Of a stretch of DNA of 64,000 bases, positions 13,576 to 25,551 are shown in pieces. The notes under the pieces are model-generated. The model was not told where the DNA came from. It did no database searches and worked only from the letters and a program-made list of their open reading frames with translations. The translations under genes were made by a program, and so were the position numbers. This DNA comes from Typha latifolia (taxonomy: Eukaryota; Streptophyta; Magnoliopsida; Poales; Typhaceae). Positions within the stretch are counted from its first letter, which is position 1. Every line of letters begins with the position of its first letter. The stretch spans positions 7,254,001-7,318,000 of the forward strand of contig CM034099.1 in NCBI GenBank assembly GCA_019914945.1. The letters are read 5' to 3'.

Positions 13576-14341
13576 GGCCAGAGTGTGTTACGATGGGCCT
13601 GCGGGTTAGTATAAGGTAGGTAAATTATAACTTTGTTCCAGTTCGAGGGGATTTAGGACGGCAGAGCTATGAGGTAGAGGATAAGAGTAGGTGTCCATGC
13701 GGGATTGTGTACAAGGTCAAAAGTTTTGGGAGAAGGTGACCCATGGAAGCTTCTATAGCCAGAGACGTTTATTTTGACATCTCTTTGTTGAAAGGGAAGC
13801 ATATTTATATAAATATTTTATTGTTCAAAATAAGACCCTATATATTTTATAGGTTTTGGTTGTGCCAGCTTTGCATCCATGTCTAAAATTTCTTAGAAAC
13901 TGTGTGTGAAATGGACATGGAGATGGAGTCATCAATGTTGGCATAAGCAAAGGCATCATCAAAATAATGAGAAGAAAAAAAAGGATTCTTCTGCCCTTAA
14001 ATATTTTTTTAAGAAGTTTGCAACAAAAAATAAATAATAATAATAATAATAAAAAGGTTGAAATATTCCATAAAATTTGGAATGACAAGTATTTAATAAA
14101 GAAAATTATTCTCATTAATAATTCTGACTTGTCCTTCAAGGCAGAGGACTCCCTAGGCCAAGAGGTGTGTAGAGAAACCTGGGGGCTGGGGCTGGGGGTG
14201 GTGGCTTGTTTCAACGCGCGTACGTACGTTCGTTCCGTACTATGTTGTCAATCGTATCGTTTAGCCCATTGGATCAGAATCAGATGCTCCTTTTGAGGCA
14301 GGACGGAAAGCATGAGCTACAGGTTTAGAGCACAAGGTTTC

Positions 14342-14656
14342 GAGTTTTTTACCAAATTAGCCTCTCTCTTTTTTTTAACCAAAATAGACTATTCTTAAAC
14401 TTATTTATCATATGAAATATAATTTACTATAGTTCTAATAAAAACGCTGAAGTATTTTATGTATATAAATCTCTTTAAATTAGCATTTCAGTAATTTAGG
14501 AAAAAAATTATCTGGCGATAAAAATGCTGAATTGTTGATCAGTTCAATATTTTTTATTAGGGCTACAATAAATTAGACATCATCTAGTAAATAAACTTTA
14601 TGATAGTCTGTTTTGGTAAAACTTAAAAAAAATGAGGCTAGTTTGGTCAAAAACTC
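14342..14656. mobile_element. Mutator-like MITE with 9-bp target-site duplication
   Basis: A 315-bp non-coding element. The left end begins GAGTTTTTTACCAAATTAGC, and the right end is its near-perfect inverse (GAGTTTTTGACCAAACTAGC on the opposite strand, then CTC on both). That makes terminal inverted repeats of about 23 bp. Both sides are flanked by the identical 9-mer CAAGGTTTC (14333-14341 and 14657-14665). A 9-bp duplication is the hallmark of Mutator-superfamily insertion. There is no transposase frame, so it is non-autonomous. The interior is AT-rich. It lies upstream of the pyruvate kinase gene. Confidence 0.85.
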
Positions 14657-14684
14657 CAAGGTTTCTTTCCTGCCCTCAGAAATT

Positions 14685-14686
<2 letters not shown>

Positions 14687-14741
<55 letters not shown>
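14687..14741. repeat. (CT)n microsatellite
   Basis: About 27 uninterrupted CT dinucleotides, ending in CCTGAGAGAA. They lie about 20 bp beyond the right target duplication of the MITE. Confidence 0.95.
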
Positions 14742-14743
<2 letters not shown>

Positions 14744-15436
14744 GAGAGAATTGGGTCCAGAGACTCCGTCCAGTCTCTAGTCGTCCATCAACGAGAAAAT
14801 CTTAGAAAGCGATTTATAAATTACTCTCCAAATAGAAGATTTACTTATTAAAATATTAATATACTAAAAAATAATTCTTTTGAAGGGCATAATTTTATTA
14901 ATAAAAATTTATTTTGGACATACGATATATTATGAAGATAAAAGTTTAATTGAATATTCGATGAGAAAGATATCGTAACTTTGTATTCGGTTATTTATTT
15001 TAGTTGTAAAATATGCTTTTGTGAAGATACGTGGAAGACTTATGGTTGGAATTGCATAGCCATTCCTAATAATAAGATGTGCTTGAAATCACAAAATAAT
15101 TCCTCTAAATTTAATTTCAAATTTTATAGAAGAGTTTATAAATTTCTTTCCCTCAAAGCATTTTATAGTATTGATATATTGACATATAAATTGCCTTCCA
15201 AGATAGCATCTTATAAGTTGGTTTATGGCAGAATTACTTATTAATCGATTTTCGTGAGAGCGTTTTATATAGAAAAAAGACTGATTCCATTAATCAACTA
15301 AGAATCAATCTTGAAATAATGATTTCTCACGTAGCAAGCTAACAAAAATTGTCATAGTTTGAGAATAATTCAAACAGTATTGTATTTTGAAAAATATTTT
15401 TCCTTAGGTTCCCACATCTCTCAAAATATAACATGA

Positions 15437-15473
<37 letters not shown>

Positions 15474-15915
15474 TACTATTAGCTTATAAATTGTGAAAAA
15501 GTAAGCTTCACCTACGTATAATCACATCAAGAGGAATTTCAATACAACACCCAGACAATCTCAGACAAATGACACATCATGCACATGCACAGACATTGAG
15601 CTGCAGCACTTGTGATAAGATAATAATACGAACTGCTTGTAATTAACATTTTTTAGCCTGAATATGCCATGATTTTAATCTGTGCCTTTATTTTCCGAAG
15701 GAAAATAATCAAAAAATAGGCCAAAATTCAATTCCTCATTATATCTCCATCATCCATCGAACCTTTCTTACAATAACAAAAAGATAGAAAAAAACAAAAG
15801 GGGAAACAGAAATGCAAGCTAAATATAATCTAGAACAAATAACAGCATTGAAAACCCTTCGAGTTAGTACAAGATAAGATAAAAAGATACATCTCGCTTT
15901 TGTTCCTGTAACCTT
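14742..15915. other. Intergenic spacer with an (AT)n run
   Basis: AT-rich spacer between the MITE/microsatellite and the 3' end of the nucleolar RRM gene. An (AT)15 run lies at about 15440-15469. The 87-codon open frame at 14981-15244 has no recognisable domain. The right ~200 bp is probably 3'UTR of the minus-strand gene. Confidence 0.45.
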
Positions 15916-18900
15916 CTAGTCTTGCTCCTCATCGAACTTGATTTTCTTAGCAACGGGCTGAATATGACCAACCTGTACGCCGTAGAATTAAAAGGTAAAA
16001 GGAAAAAAATCATAAGCAACATCCTAAAGAACTCTCTTTTTCAAAAGACTAGCCTAACATGTCATACATGTGACTTTAGAGAGCAAACATTAAAGATATA
16101 GAAAGAGGAATGTCCACAAGAAAGGTCCATTCGGCTTGTCTTTTCTTCTTCCTATTTAGAGATTTATCAGCTTGTCCTTTTTAAGATGCACACTTGTTAC
16201 TTGCTGATGAAATTAAGCTCTCTTCTTAGATAGACATTTAGAAAAATAAAGAAAGCTATCAGTTTTTACAACATTCAAATTTCAAGAATCTTTTATGCAA
16301 ATTTCTTAGATATCTATATAGCTCCAACTCCTCCTTTGCATAATAACCCACAAAAAGACGTGAATATAAGACGAGGCACTTTACAATTAGATATGAGTTC
16401 TGCAAAGCAAAATATTCATATAAAGTAATCAATTTAAAAGTTGCACACAAAAGCAATATAAATTGCATTGCACACATTTTATATGTTTTACTTTTACTTA
16501 TAAAAAGCGAGCTTAAAACTTCGGAACAAATAGTTAAATCACAATATTTGGGCATTTGTGACTTACAAAATCAGGGCATTTGTAATCAATGCCAGCAGCT
16601 TTTATTCGTTTACGCCTTTTCTCATCTCGTTTTAGAATTCCTTGAATCATCCGTTGGTGCTCCTCTGCTGTTTTGTCCTGGAAATAACATAGCAATAGTT
16701 TGTCTTACCATTATGGCATACAAGAGATTAACAGTAAACAACACATTCACAATCCAAAAGATTGGGGTTACCTTGTTATGCTGCTTTCTTGCAATTTCTG
16801 TCCAATTCAAAGGTTTGTATCTTTTATTCACTCCTTTCCATCTAAAGCAAGAGAAAACATAAGGAATTACAGGAAGACTTCTTTACAATAAAATGTAACC
16901 AATAACAATAAAGACAACCAATTATACCTCAAACTTTCTGAACATTAGAATAAGGATTCTACTAAAATGATGAAGGATTTAACTTCAACATGAAAACAAT
17001 ATATATTCTATTTATACGACACTTTTATCTGATGACATGATGACAAGTACATATATGGACTGTTACAAATTTAATGTACCAAAGGATGATAGACAAGCAA
17101 ACTGGTGTGAAGATGACAATTTCGGACACTGGATACTTGCTCAAACGTCAGGACTCAGGACCCATACATAAACAATTAAGGTCTGCTCAACAAGTCTAGA
17201 TAGTCTCAAAGAGTCAAAATAGAAAAAAGAATATTTTGTATCAAATTAAAGAGTGCAGTCAGTCTTGATGGAAATGCATTACATATAGAGTAAAACTTTG
17301 CAAGTTAACTCACACGAGCAAGATTCATTTTGGCACCTCCAACAATATACCATAAAATCAATCTTACGACCATCTTCAAGCATGGCATCAGACAATTATA
17401 TCATTCCACGAAAGGCAGGAAACTGAGCAATGGCCATAGGAGTCTCATAGGACACTGGAAATAAGTTTAAGCATCATATGAAATGTTCAAAGAAAAGGTT
17501 CCAGGAAACAACTTGTGACATCCATATGGCATTAATATAAGCACTTTGTCCAAGTTAAAAGCATAGGGCTCTAGTATGTTTGTTATGACGTGAAATACAT
17601 ACAGGCTTTTATGAAAGCGTAGCCAATAGAAAGATGTGCATTTCCTCATCCAAAACTTTGCTTTTTAGGATATGCATTATGCATTTTATTTGTATTAAAC
17701 CAGAATCTTTCATACAACATGACATTAACATGCATATAGAAATATATATGGCCTCCAGATTCTCTCACACAAAAAAATTAAACATCACATATCTTTATGC
17801 AAAAGACTCTCCAAAGCAACTTGCATCATCCATATGGAATCAATATGAGCAATCTGTCCAAATTAAAGCCATAGGACTCTTAGTGTTTGGGGGAAAAACA
17901 TTCTTAAAGCCTGGTAAATAGAAAAGTGTGTTTCTGCATCCAGAATTCTGCTCTCAGGATTTGCATTATTCATTTGATTTAGTGTAAACTGTAAAGAAGA
18001 ATCCCTAATTCTCTGGTTCTCCATCAACCATATTAGTAAATTACAGCTAAAAGATGCAAAATAAGGGTGGTTATATGGGTACTTAGTCAGCTAAATTTCA
18101 AACATCAAGATAGAAATAGGCACGTGTAACTACAATCCATCAAACATGATATCACACTGAACCACCAGGAAGCACACTGAGTACTTTACGGATAAGGATG
18201 TAAAAGAAACCAAAAAGATATTGATGGACATGTTCTAGGCTTTGAGAAGGTCAATCAGTATTCCGTATACTGAGAAGAGGAAAAAAAAAATATTTGCCAC
18301 ATGCATCTTGAAGCAAGAGGAAATTCACATCTAGATAAATATTGAACTAGGTGGTCAACTCATAAAATAGCAAGAAATTCATCTGTAAAAAATATCTATC
18401 AGGACCTTAATCATATCAATTCCTAAGAAATTATAAAAATTAAGTTATTGGTTGGTTCCAATTCCAAGTAGAGGAAAATAAGAACAGCTACAAAAAAAGG
18501 GAATTAAATCCCAAGATATGTGGATCCTTTTCCTCCATCCAGCTCAATTTAGTGCAAAGTTCACCATCAAATCAAGTCCTATAGTGTCCTTTTTTACTAT
18601 TTCTTTCACAATAGTTTTGTGACTTTTGTCTTTCATTCCTTCACACAACATGAAATTGCCAATCAGTTACAGTGCACCATGTGATTTCTCATGGACATGC
18701 CCACTCTTAACTTACTTAAATATCACCCTACTTATACTCTAGCAGTTCTAAAAAATACTATCATTTCTATTTCTTTCTTAAGTAGTAATCGCACTCACAG
18801 ATTTCAATATCTTCATCTCGAGGTAAAGTAAAGTACTTAAGTACCCAAATATTTGTTAGCTCTATTTAGCACATAATATTTGAAAACTTACAATAATGGA

Positions 18901-20573
18901 TGGACTTGCTCGGGTGGAATGAGATGAATTTGCAGAATCTGCTCAAACAGAAGGTAATTATTGATCTCATCAGCCACAACCTTGGCCACCTGAAACAACC
19001 AACATCTATCAAATGGTACTTAATAATATGAGCTAATAATGTAACAAAAGACGTTGTAAATTGGTGAAGTACTTTACCTCGGGATTTTCAAATTCAATAA
19101 AACCATAGTGCTTGGACTTTCCTGTCTAATAAAACAAAGCGTGGTTAAAACTAATGCAAGAAAGCTACACCACTTACATGGAGAGGAAAGGAACTTGGAC
19201 ATGTGAAGTAGAAATTTAACCCAAGAAAAACAGTTTCATGGTGGAAGTCGCAATTTGTGGCACTAATGTCTAACTGTATTTCAAACAGCCATTACAGCAA
19301 CTTGTACCAGCGAATATCAATATTGTGAGATATGTAGGTATTTGAGGAATAATAACTAATAATCAAGACATGTAAGCTGCTCCACTAGATCCCCTTGCAT
19401 ATCATCTATGTACCATACTTTTATATTAAGAGCAATATGAGAATGCATCAAAATTCAAAACAATGGAAGCCTCAAACATGCCACAGTTAGTAACAGAATT
19501 TGATGCTTCAGGAATGACAAAAAAGAACATATCTTCCACCAGCTAAGCATAAGTAGATTCCAACTCAATTTTGTTCACTTGGAACCATAAACTTTGATCA
19601 ATCTTGGGTTCATTCAAAGTTATATAGGGTTCAGGTATCATCATAATTTTGAGAAGTCATGAAATGTCCAGAGCTAGATTGCCAAACAAGCCAAATTAGA
19701 ACCAGTTACGAGCAAAGTGAACAACCTGTACCACGGAATTGAGAATAACCTTTACAAACGTATCTACCAACTATGGCATGGGCTAAGTCAGAACAAAACT
19801 AACAATGCTAGCATGCTTTGTCCTACTGTCCACTTACAAACTTCTATCAAACATGAATATTATTTCCTTGGATTATGCAGTACTAGGAAAAGAGCAAACT
19901 TATTTATATCATAACAGCAAGTATATTTAATAAGGATATACTATCGATGAATAATAAACACTTAGGGAAGGACACATCAAAGTGGATGAACCATCAATTG
20001 CTTAATTGATGAGTAGATAAACCTTCCAGCTGCTGACAAGTCATTATAATGACAGATTCGCGCTGAAGAAGAGAAAAATTGCAAACAGAATTTTCTAACA
20101 TCATGATGAATAACAAGATGTACGGAAAAGAAAAGGGTACCTTTTTGTTTCGCGCGATTCTCAATCTCCTGATAGTCCCAAACTGCCTAAAGAATCCTAG
20201 AATACCAAACAAGTAAGCACTATATCTAATTTAATCACAAGGATACAATCGTATAAAGCAAAATACCTTCCATTTGCTCCTCGTAGAATCCATGAGGAAT
20301 ATGCCCAATGTACAAAACCGTCGCAGTATCTTTCACGGGCTCCTCTTGTTCCGAGATTTTTCTTCCCGGACCCCCTTCGAGAGGCTTAAATATACAAAAA
20401 GGCCACAACTTTACACACATACAGAAAAGGGTTAACGGATTAAAAAGCGTAAAAAGCACGAAATTGAAGAATACCAAGAAGTCAGAAGACTCGTTCTTCC
20501 GACGAGTGACGGAGAGACGAGTAGAAGCTTTGCTCAGGTTCTTCTTCAAAGCCTTCTTCGCCTTAGCTCCCAT
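15916..20573 (-). CDS. Nucleolar RRM protein, MKI67 FHA-interacting (NIFK)-like
   Basis: Eight exons on the minus strand: 20573-20475, 20384-20267, 20196-20141, 19125-19078, 18989-18892, 16841-16772, 16677-16567 and 15972-15916. All joins keep frame with GT-AG sites, giving 218 residues. The N-terminus is lysine-rich (MGAKAKKALKKNLSK), as in nucleolar localisation signals. A single RRM spans about 55-130, with RNP2-like TVLYIGHIP and RNP1-like GKSKHYGFIEF. The conserved tail WKGVNKRYKPLNWTEIARKQ, a basic KRDEKRRKRIKAAGIDY block and an acidic end follow. This order matches NIFK, the human MKI67 FHA-domain-interacting nucleolar phosphoprotein, and yeast Nop15. Those proteins act in 60S ribosomal subunit and pre-rRNA maturation in the nucleolus. 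The plant role is inferred from homology. Intron 5 (2.05 kb) contains a diverged internal duplication. A telo-box upstream fits ribosome-biogenesis control. Confidence 0.88.
17505..17995. repeat. Diverged direct duplication inside intron 5 of the RRM gene
   Basis: A ~190-bp segment at about 17505-17705 recurs at about 17813-17995, offset by roughly 308 bp. Shared landmarks in order are AACTTG..CATC, CCATATGG, TGTCCAA.TTAAA, GCATAGG.CTCT (CCATAGGACTCT), ATAGAAA..TGTG and TGCATTAT..ATTT. Divergence is substantial, so the duplication is old. No coding signal is seen. Confidence 0.7.
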
Positions 20574-20783
20574 TGTTGCCGGGGAAAAAATCTAAAAATT
20601 TAGATTTTTCAAGTATCAGATGAAGAAATCGAAGCAAACAAACGAGAGACTAACAACACTTCTTAGCCTAGAACAAAACAATCCATGGAATATCAGTGCA
20701 CTGGCCTAAAGCAACGAAACCAGACAGAGGAAGGGGGAAGGAAGAGGAGGAAGAGGAAGAGGGAGAGAGGACGGCGTACATTA

Positions 20784-20798
20784 TTTAGGGTTTAGGGG
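20784..20798 (-). promoter_or_regulatory. Telo-box upstream of the nucleolar RRM gene
   Basis: On the minus strand the sequence is CCCCTAAACCCTAAA, containing AAACCCTAA. It lies about 210 bp upstream of the ATG at 20573. Telo-boxes are a known plant 5'-region element, often found with TCP/site-II motifs in genes for ribosomal and nucleolar proteins. Function here is inferred from motif, position and gene class. Confidence 0.6.
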
Positions 20799-22899
20799 AA
20801 GGGATTTAATTATTTCCGGGTCGGGCGGCACATTAAAGGTATTAAACAGGATCCGACCCGACATTTTACCGGGCTAAACGCCTAAACGGGTCGGTTCAGA
20901 TCTACTGAAAGTAGTTTTCTTTTTGAATTAATACTGAAAGAAGATTGCTAAAATTATTCCCAGAAAAATACACACGACTTGGAATGTTTTAAAAGATAAA
21001 AAAAAAAAAATTATAATCGTGCCTAACTTAAATGATTAATATAGTTTGGAAGGCATTGATTTCTGACTTGATGCACTTGTGCAAGTGTGTTTAAGCAATC
21101 CTCAAAGAGAAAAGATTAAAGAGCAGGAATGAGAGCTTTGAAAGAAGCATTGAGTTAGATACAAACTTCCTAGGCAATAACTTTTATTATCTATTAGCTA
21201 TCATTCTATTCTTTTAACCTAGCCTGGTGCAACATCTATCAAAGGAGAACTTGGATAGATACCATACACCGTAATAAGCCCCAAGAATATTTATCCATAA
21301 TTCCATGCAACCCATATATATATGAGGAGGTTTTCCAGTATCTATATAGTGCCTGCTTGTTTTCAATATAGAGGTTTATAAGAAGAAGAGAGAGTAAGAG
21401 TTGGAGAGAAGATGAGAATGAGATAGAGATGGGGAAGAAAAGGAATCACATAAAGTAGTAGAAAGAGAATAACTGGGTTTGATTCTCTAGTTCTCATCTT
21501 TGTTATTGTGCTAGTTTAGTTTCTGCTTATCAAGTTGTCATATGTTTTAACCTTGGACATCAGCATCCTTCTTAATGTTCGCCCTCCATGATTTTGTGGG
21601 CCTTCTATCTTAACTCTTAACGATACTCCTCTCTGATAATTTATTTAGAGAATCCTTGGGCCTTCTATCTATGGTATAATGGCAATCCATGTATTGTGCC
21701 GTCGTAGAAGACTGGACTCTGTCTACTATGTTTTCCACACAACAGTGATCCATATACAGTACTTCTATACACAATGGTAATCCATGTATTTGAGTAGAGT
21801 CAAATATGTGGCTATATGAAACTTTACCTGACTGGATGTTTTTTTCATATCAATTTATTCCAAGAGTTTACTATCATTTTTCATGTAACTTCAAGAACTC
21901 TGACATAATAGTTTCAGCAGTTCGCTGCAAAAAATTCTAAATATCGCATATATTTACACATAAGAGGCCTGTTGGTTCTAGCATAATATACAAGCAGCTC
22001 AAGTAACTTCAACTTCATTTTTCATAACTAAAATGAAAAATGGAAACAGTTCGCCCAAACAAAATCAAAACCATACACGCTTCTGATATCTCAATTTTTA
22101 TCATTTTCAGAATGAGAAAGAAAAAGAAAGAAAATGCAACTATGGCTAAACAACAACCACATATATTATCATTACCACGGCCAACATTGTGCGGTTTCTC
22201 AACCTCTTCAACTACTTACAAGTGCAACAACTATGGCAAGGTGTTCAAGCTCAACAATCCCAAGGCAAGAGAACATTTGTCTGGCCTCAATTTTAGATGT
22301 GCAATTTCACTGACAATTTTAGGACTAGGGAACATGAAAATCTTTACTCTTCATTGATTAAGGCTGGCCATTTCTTTCACTTTGGCAGATTCTCCAAATG
22401 GCATTCTTTCAGGAAGGATTTGGAGCTTTCAATTGTCCGCCAACAAAGAACTCTGAGATCCATGCATGACCAAGCTAAAAGTCTGAAGAGAAGGCAGGTC
22501 CAATTATGGATATTAATCAATCTTACATAGACAAGATTGAGAAGCCATAACTTCATCCCATTCATCATCCATCCAGATAATTGGAGCTCATGTAGCCATG
22601 TATATATAAGCCTGCAGAGTTCAGGTGGTAGAAGACTCTCCAGCAATGTTCTCCCCAAACAACGGCAAGGTCAGGGACCACAACTTTTGCTTCTTCCTCA
22701 ATTTTTCTTTCTTTAAACCACTAGTTATTTACTTTGCACATTAGGCACCCACCCATAGTTCACCACTTGAAATGCCTAGATGTTCCTGTTCTGCCATGCT
22801 GCTACATTTATTGCTGCCATGCTAGCCAACAATGACCGAGGGAAATGTTTTAAGGTTAGTCAAGCTCCCTAACCACTGGAATTGGACACCAGAAACCAG
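20799..22899. other. Intergenic region downstream of the CNL gene
   Basis: Starts GC-rich (CGGGTCGGGCGG, 20818 onward) and then becomes AT-rich. Short open frames at 22.0-22.66 kb have no recognisable domain on either strand. The 22.7-22.9 kb part is probably 3'UTR of the CNL gene. No RNA gene is seen. Confidence 0.4.
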
Positions 22900-25551
22900 T
22901 CACCTGTTGTCCTGAGGTGTCTTGAGTTTGGTCAGTTTTGACATGCCTTTAGGTAATTCTGTCAGACCCTTACATCCAACTAGGTTCAGTGTCTCTAACT
23001 TCACCAGATTGGTTAGAGACTTGGGAAGAGCATGAAGGCTCCAACAGTGGAATAGGATCAAAGAACGTAAATTCTCAAGGCTGCCAATAGTTTCAGGCAA
23101 TGTTTCTAGACTAACATTCCATGAAAGGTTCAAATCCTGCAAGTTTTTAAGGTTGCCAATTGATCTAGGTAATATCCTAACTTCAGAATATTGTGATAGG
23201 TCAAGATTCTGCAGGTCCTGCAAACTCCCAAGGGATTCAGGTAATGCTGAAAGATGACTACAATTTGAGATATTCAAAGTCTGCAGTCTCCTCATGCTGC
23301 CTATAGACTCTGGTAGTGCCTTGAGATCCCTACATTGTGATAGATTTAGAGACTGTAAATTTGAGAGATTTCCAAAAGATCTAGGAAGTTCTTGAAGAAA
23401 TCCGCACTGAGAAAGGTTCAAGGATTGCAAGTTCTGCAGACAACAAATTGACTCAGGTAATAATGTAAGCTTACTGCAACCTAGTAAGTTTAAAACTTGT
23501 AATGTTTTGAGTTTACCAATGGATTCAGGTAACTCTTCAAGATAACAACACAATGACAGATTCAAACTTTGCAAATTTTGGAGATGCCCGATAGAAACCG
23601 GTAAAGCTTGAAATTTACAGGCTGTCAGGTTCAGAGTTCGCAAATGATGAAGCTTATAGATAGATTTTGGAAGCATATGGAGAAGATGACAATTAGACAG
23701 GTGTAAGGTTTGCAAATTGTGGATGTCACAAATGGATTCAGGCAGTGTCTCAATACAGGTTGACGAAATATCCAAGTACCTCAAGTGCTTCAATTTACCT
23801 ATTGAAGTGGGTAGATCTTTCATTCGACTGCCATATAAATCTAGAACTCGCAAACACTTAGCATGGGAATATGACTTCACATATGAAGGGGAATATCTTG
23901 AATGGAGTGCACGCACCTTCTTCAATATGGTTAGTGGAATTTCAGATATATCCTTATATTCCGGAAGTGATGCATATCTGCAAGCGTCAAAGTTGTCAGT
24001 AGCTTGCTTAGAAGCTAACTCTCGAATTTCATCCCTTGAAATAGATTGTGCAAGGTCATGCAACAAGTGATGCATCTTGTACTTTGCACTTCCATATTCC
24101 TCCAATTCTTGAAGAAAAGACATCCATAACAGATGACGAAAATATTCCTTTCCTTTGTCCTCTATTGGCCAGCTCCCACCTCTCATTGACTCAACAAACC
24201 CAAGTGCAATCCATTGTTGGATCAGCTTCTCCTTCCCGATTTCATAATCTTTGGGGAATATGGAGCAGTAAGCAAAGCACTGCTTCAGATGAGATGGCAT
24301 TTGAATGTAGCTCAACTTTAGAGAAGGTAAGATTGTATCCTCTTGCTCTAGTTTCCAAAGTTCGCTGTCTCTTACAGCTAACCATGATTCCTCTGTCCGT
24401 CTGAAACGTAGCATGCTTCCAAGAGAGTTTGCTGCCAAGGGCACGCCTCCACATTTCCTGACTATCTCCTTTCCTATTCTCATCAGGTGTGGATAAATTT
24501 CCTGCTCCCCTTTCTCGAATGCCTTTCTCTTGAACAACTCCCAACAATCATCCTCTGATAAACCCTGCAAGTAGAAGGGTCGCACTGTCCTCATCATCAA
24601 AGCAACTTTCTGGTTGCGTGTAGTCACTATGATTTTGCTTCCCTTCCTAGCACTTTTGAAAACCAGCTTCAACCTCTCCCACTCCTCCTGATTCTCACAC
24701 CATATGTCATCTAGGACCAGTAAAAATTTATTGTCGGTGAATGATCTTGTAAGAAAACTAGTTATAGATTCCAAGTTGTTAATATCACACTTATCTTCCG
24801 TGGTAGTTAATATAGGTTGTACAATTGTTTTCAGATTGAAATCAATGGAGACACAAACCCATATACGGGGATCAAAAACCTCATCATTTACCCTCGTATC
24901 ATTGAAAATCAATTGAGCAAGGGTTGTCTTTCCCAAACCTCCCATACCAACTATGGGGATCACAGATACATCCTCTTCACTTGTATCATCCAGCACCAAC
25001 TTCATGATCTCCTCTTTATCATCAGATCTTCCAACAGTTTTAGATTCATCAATCATTGAAAAAGTTTCACGCTTAGTTTCTTCCGATCTGCTTACAGCGC
25101 CGTCCGGAAATAATTGGAATTTACTTCTCTCAGCAGCAATCATATCTACTCTTTCTTTAAGAGATCTCATTCTATGAGCCATCACATAGCGAAATATAGA
25201 TAGGTTGGAAAAGGAGAAGAATTGGCATACCATGTTCCTCCTCTGTCTACGGGGATCTAACTGTCGTTGCCCAATTACAGTTTGGAAATCATCCAACAAA
25301 TCATCAATATCATAAGCAACATCCTTGAGCTTCTTGAGCCAAAGGCATAGAGCTTTGTCTTTGGTGCTCCTGTCCTCGGCATCTTGAAGCACAGCTTGAA
25401 TTGCCAAAAGCTTGCCCCTCATCTCGCCTAGGTCACCTGTGAAGCTCTTCATTAATTTAAGCTCGTCCAAGATCGTGGAGCCTAAATTCATTACTACCTT
25501 CGACACAATGCTAGATGCAAGAGCTCCCTCTGCCATTGCTCCCTTCTCCAT
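22900..25551 (-). CDS. CC-NB-LRR (CNL) disease-resistance protein, RGA-like
   Basis: One uninterrupted exon encodes 883 residues from ATG 25551, or 878 from ATG 25536 (MAEGALASSIVSKVV). An open extension up to 25644 adds 31 hydrophobic residues not typical of the family. Domains in order: an Rx-type coiled coil with WLKKLKDVAYDIDDLLDDF at about 71-89; P-loop VGMGGLGKTTLAQ at about 201-213; kinase-2 LLVLDDIW at 277-284, whose final W is typical of CNLs; RNBS-B GSKIIVTTR; GLPL motif CGGVPLAA at 367-374; RNBS-D CFAYCSIFPKDYEI at 425-438; and MHD-type motif KMHHLLHDLA near 493. About a dozen LRRs of the LQSLNLSQC..LxxLPxSIGxL type follow to the C-terminus. CNLs are intracellular immune receptors that switch on ATP/ADP exchange to trigger the hypersensitive response. 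The canonical D of MHD is H here. The LRR region is shorter than in many RGA proteins, but no frameshift is visible. Confidence 0.93.
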   Translation of the reverse strand: MEKGAMAEGALASSIVSKVVMNLGSTILDELKLMKSFTGDLGEMRGKLLAIQAVLQDAEDRSTKDKALCLWLKKLKDVAYDIDDLLDDFQTVIGQRQLDPRRQRRNMVCQFFSFSNLSIFRYVMAHRMRSLKERVDMIAAERSKFQLFPDGAVSRSEETKRETFSMIDESKTVGRSDDKEEIMKLVLDDTSEEDVSVIPIVGMGGLGKTTLAQLIFNDTRVNDEVFDPRIWVCVSIDFNLKTIVQPILTTTEDKCDINNLESITSFLTRSFTDNKFLLVLDDIWCENQEEWERLKLVFKSARKGSKIIVTTRNQKVALMMRTVRPFYLQGLSEDDCWELFKRKAFEKGEQEIYPHLMRIGKEIVRKCGGVPLAANSLGSMLRFRRTEESWLAVRDSELWKLEQEDTILPSLKLSYIQMPSHLKQCFAYCSIFPKDYEIGKEKLIQQWIALGFVESMRGGSWPIEDKGKEYFRHLLWMSFLQELEEYGSAKYKMHHLLHDLAQSISRDEIRELASKQATDNFDACRYASLPEYKDISEIPLTILKKVRALHSRYSPSYVKSYSHAKCLRVLDLYGSRMKDLPTSIGKLKHLRYLDISSTCIETLPESICDIHNLQTLHLSNCHLLHMLPKSIYKLHHLRTLNLTACKFQALPVSIGHLQNLQSLNLSLCCYLEELPESIGKLKTLQVLNLLGCSKLTLLPESICCLQNLQSLNLSQCGFLQELPRSFGNLSNLQSLNLSQCRDLKALPESIGSMRRLQTLNISNCSHLSALPESLGSLQDLQNLDLSQYSEVRILPRSIGNLKNLQDLNLSWNVSLETLPETIGSLENLRSLILFHCWSLHALPKSLTNLVKLETLNLVGCKGLTELPKGMSKLTKLKTPQDNR

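Noticed and set aside
22040..22658. Open frames on both strands downstream of the CNL gene
   Set aside because: No domain, no supporting splice sites, and unrelated translations on the two strands.
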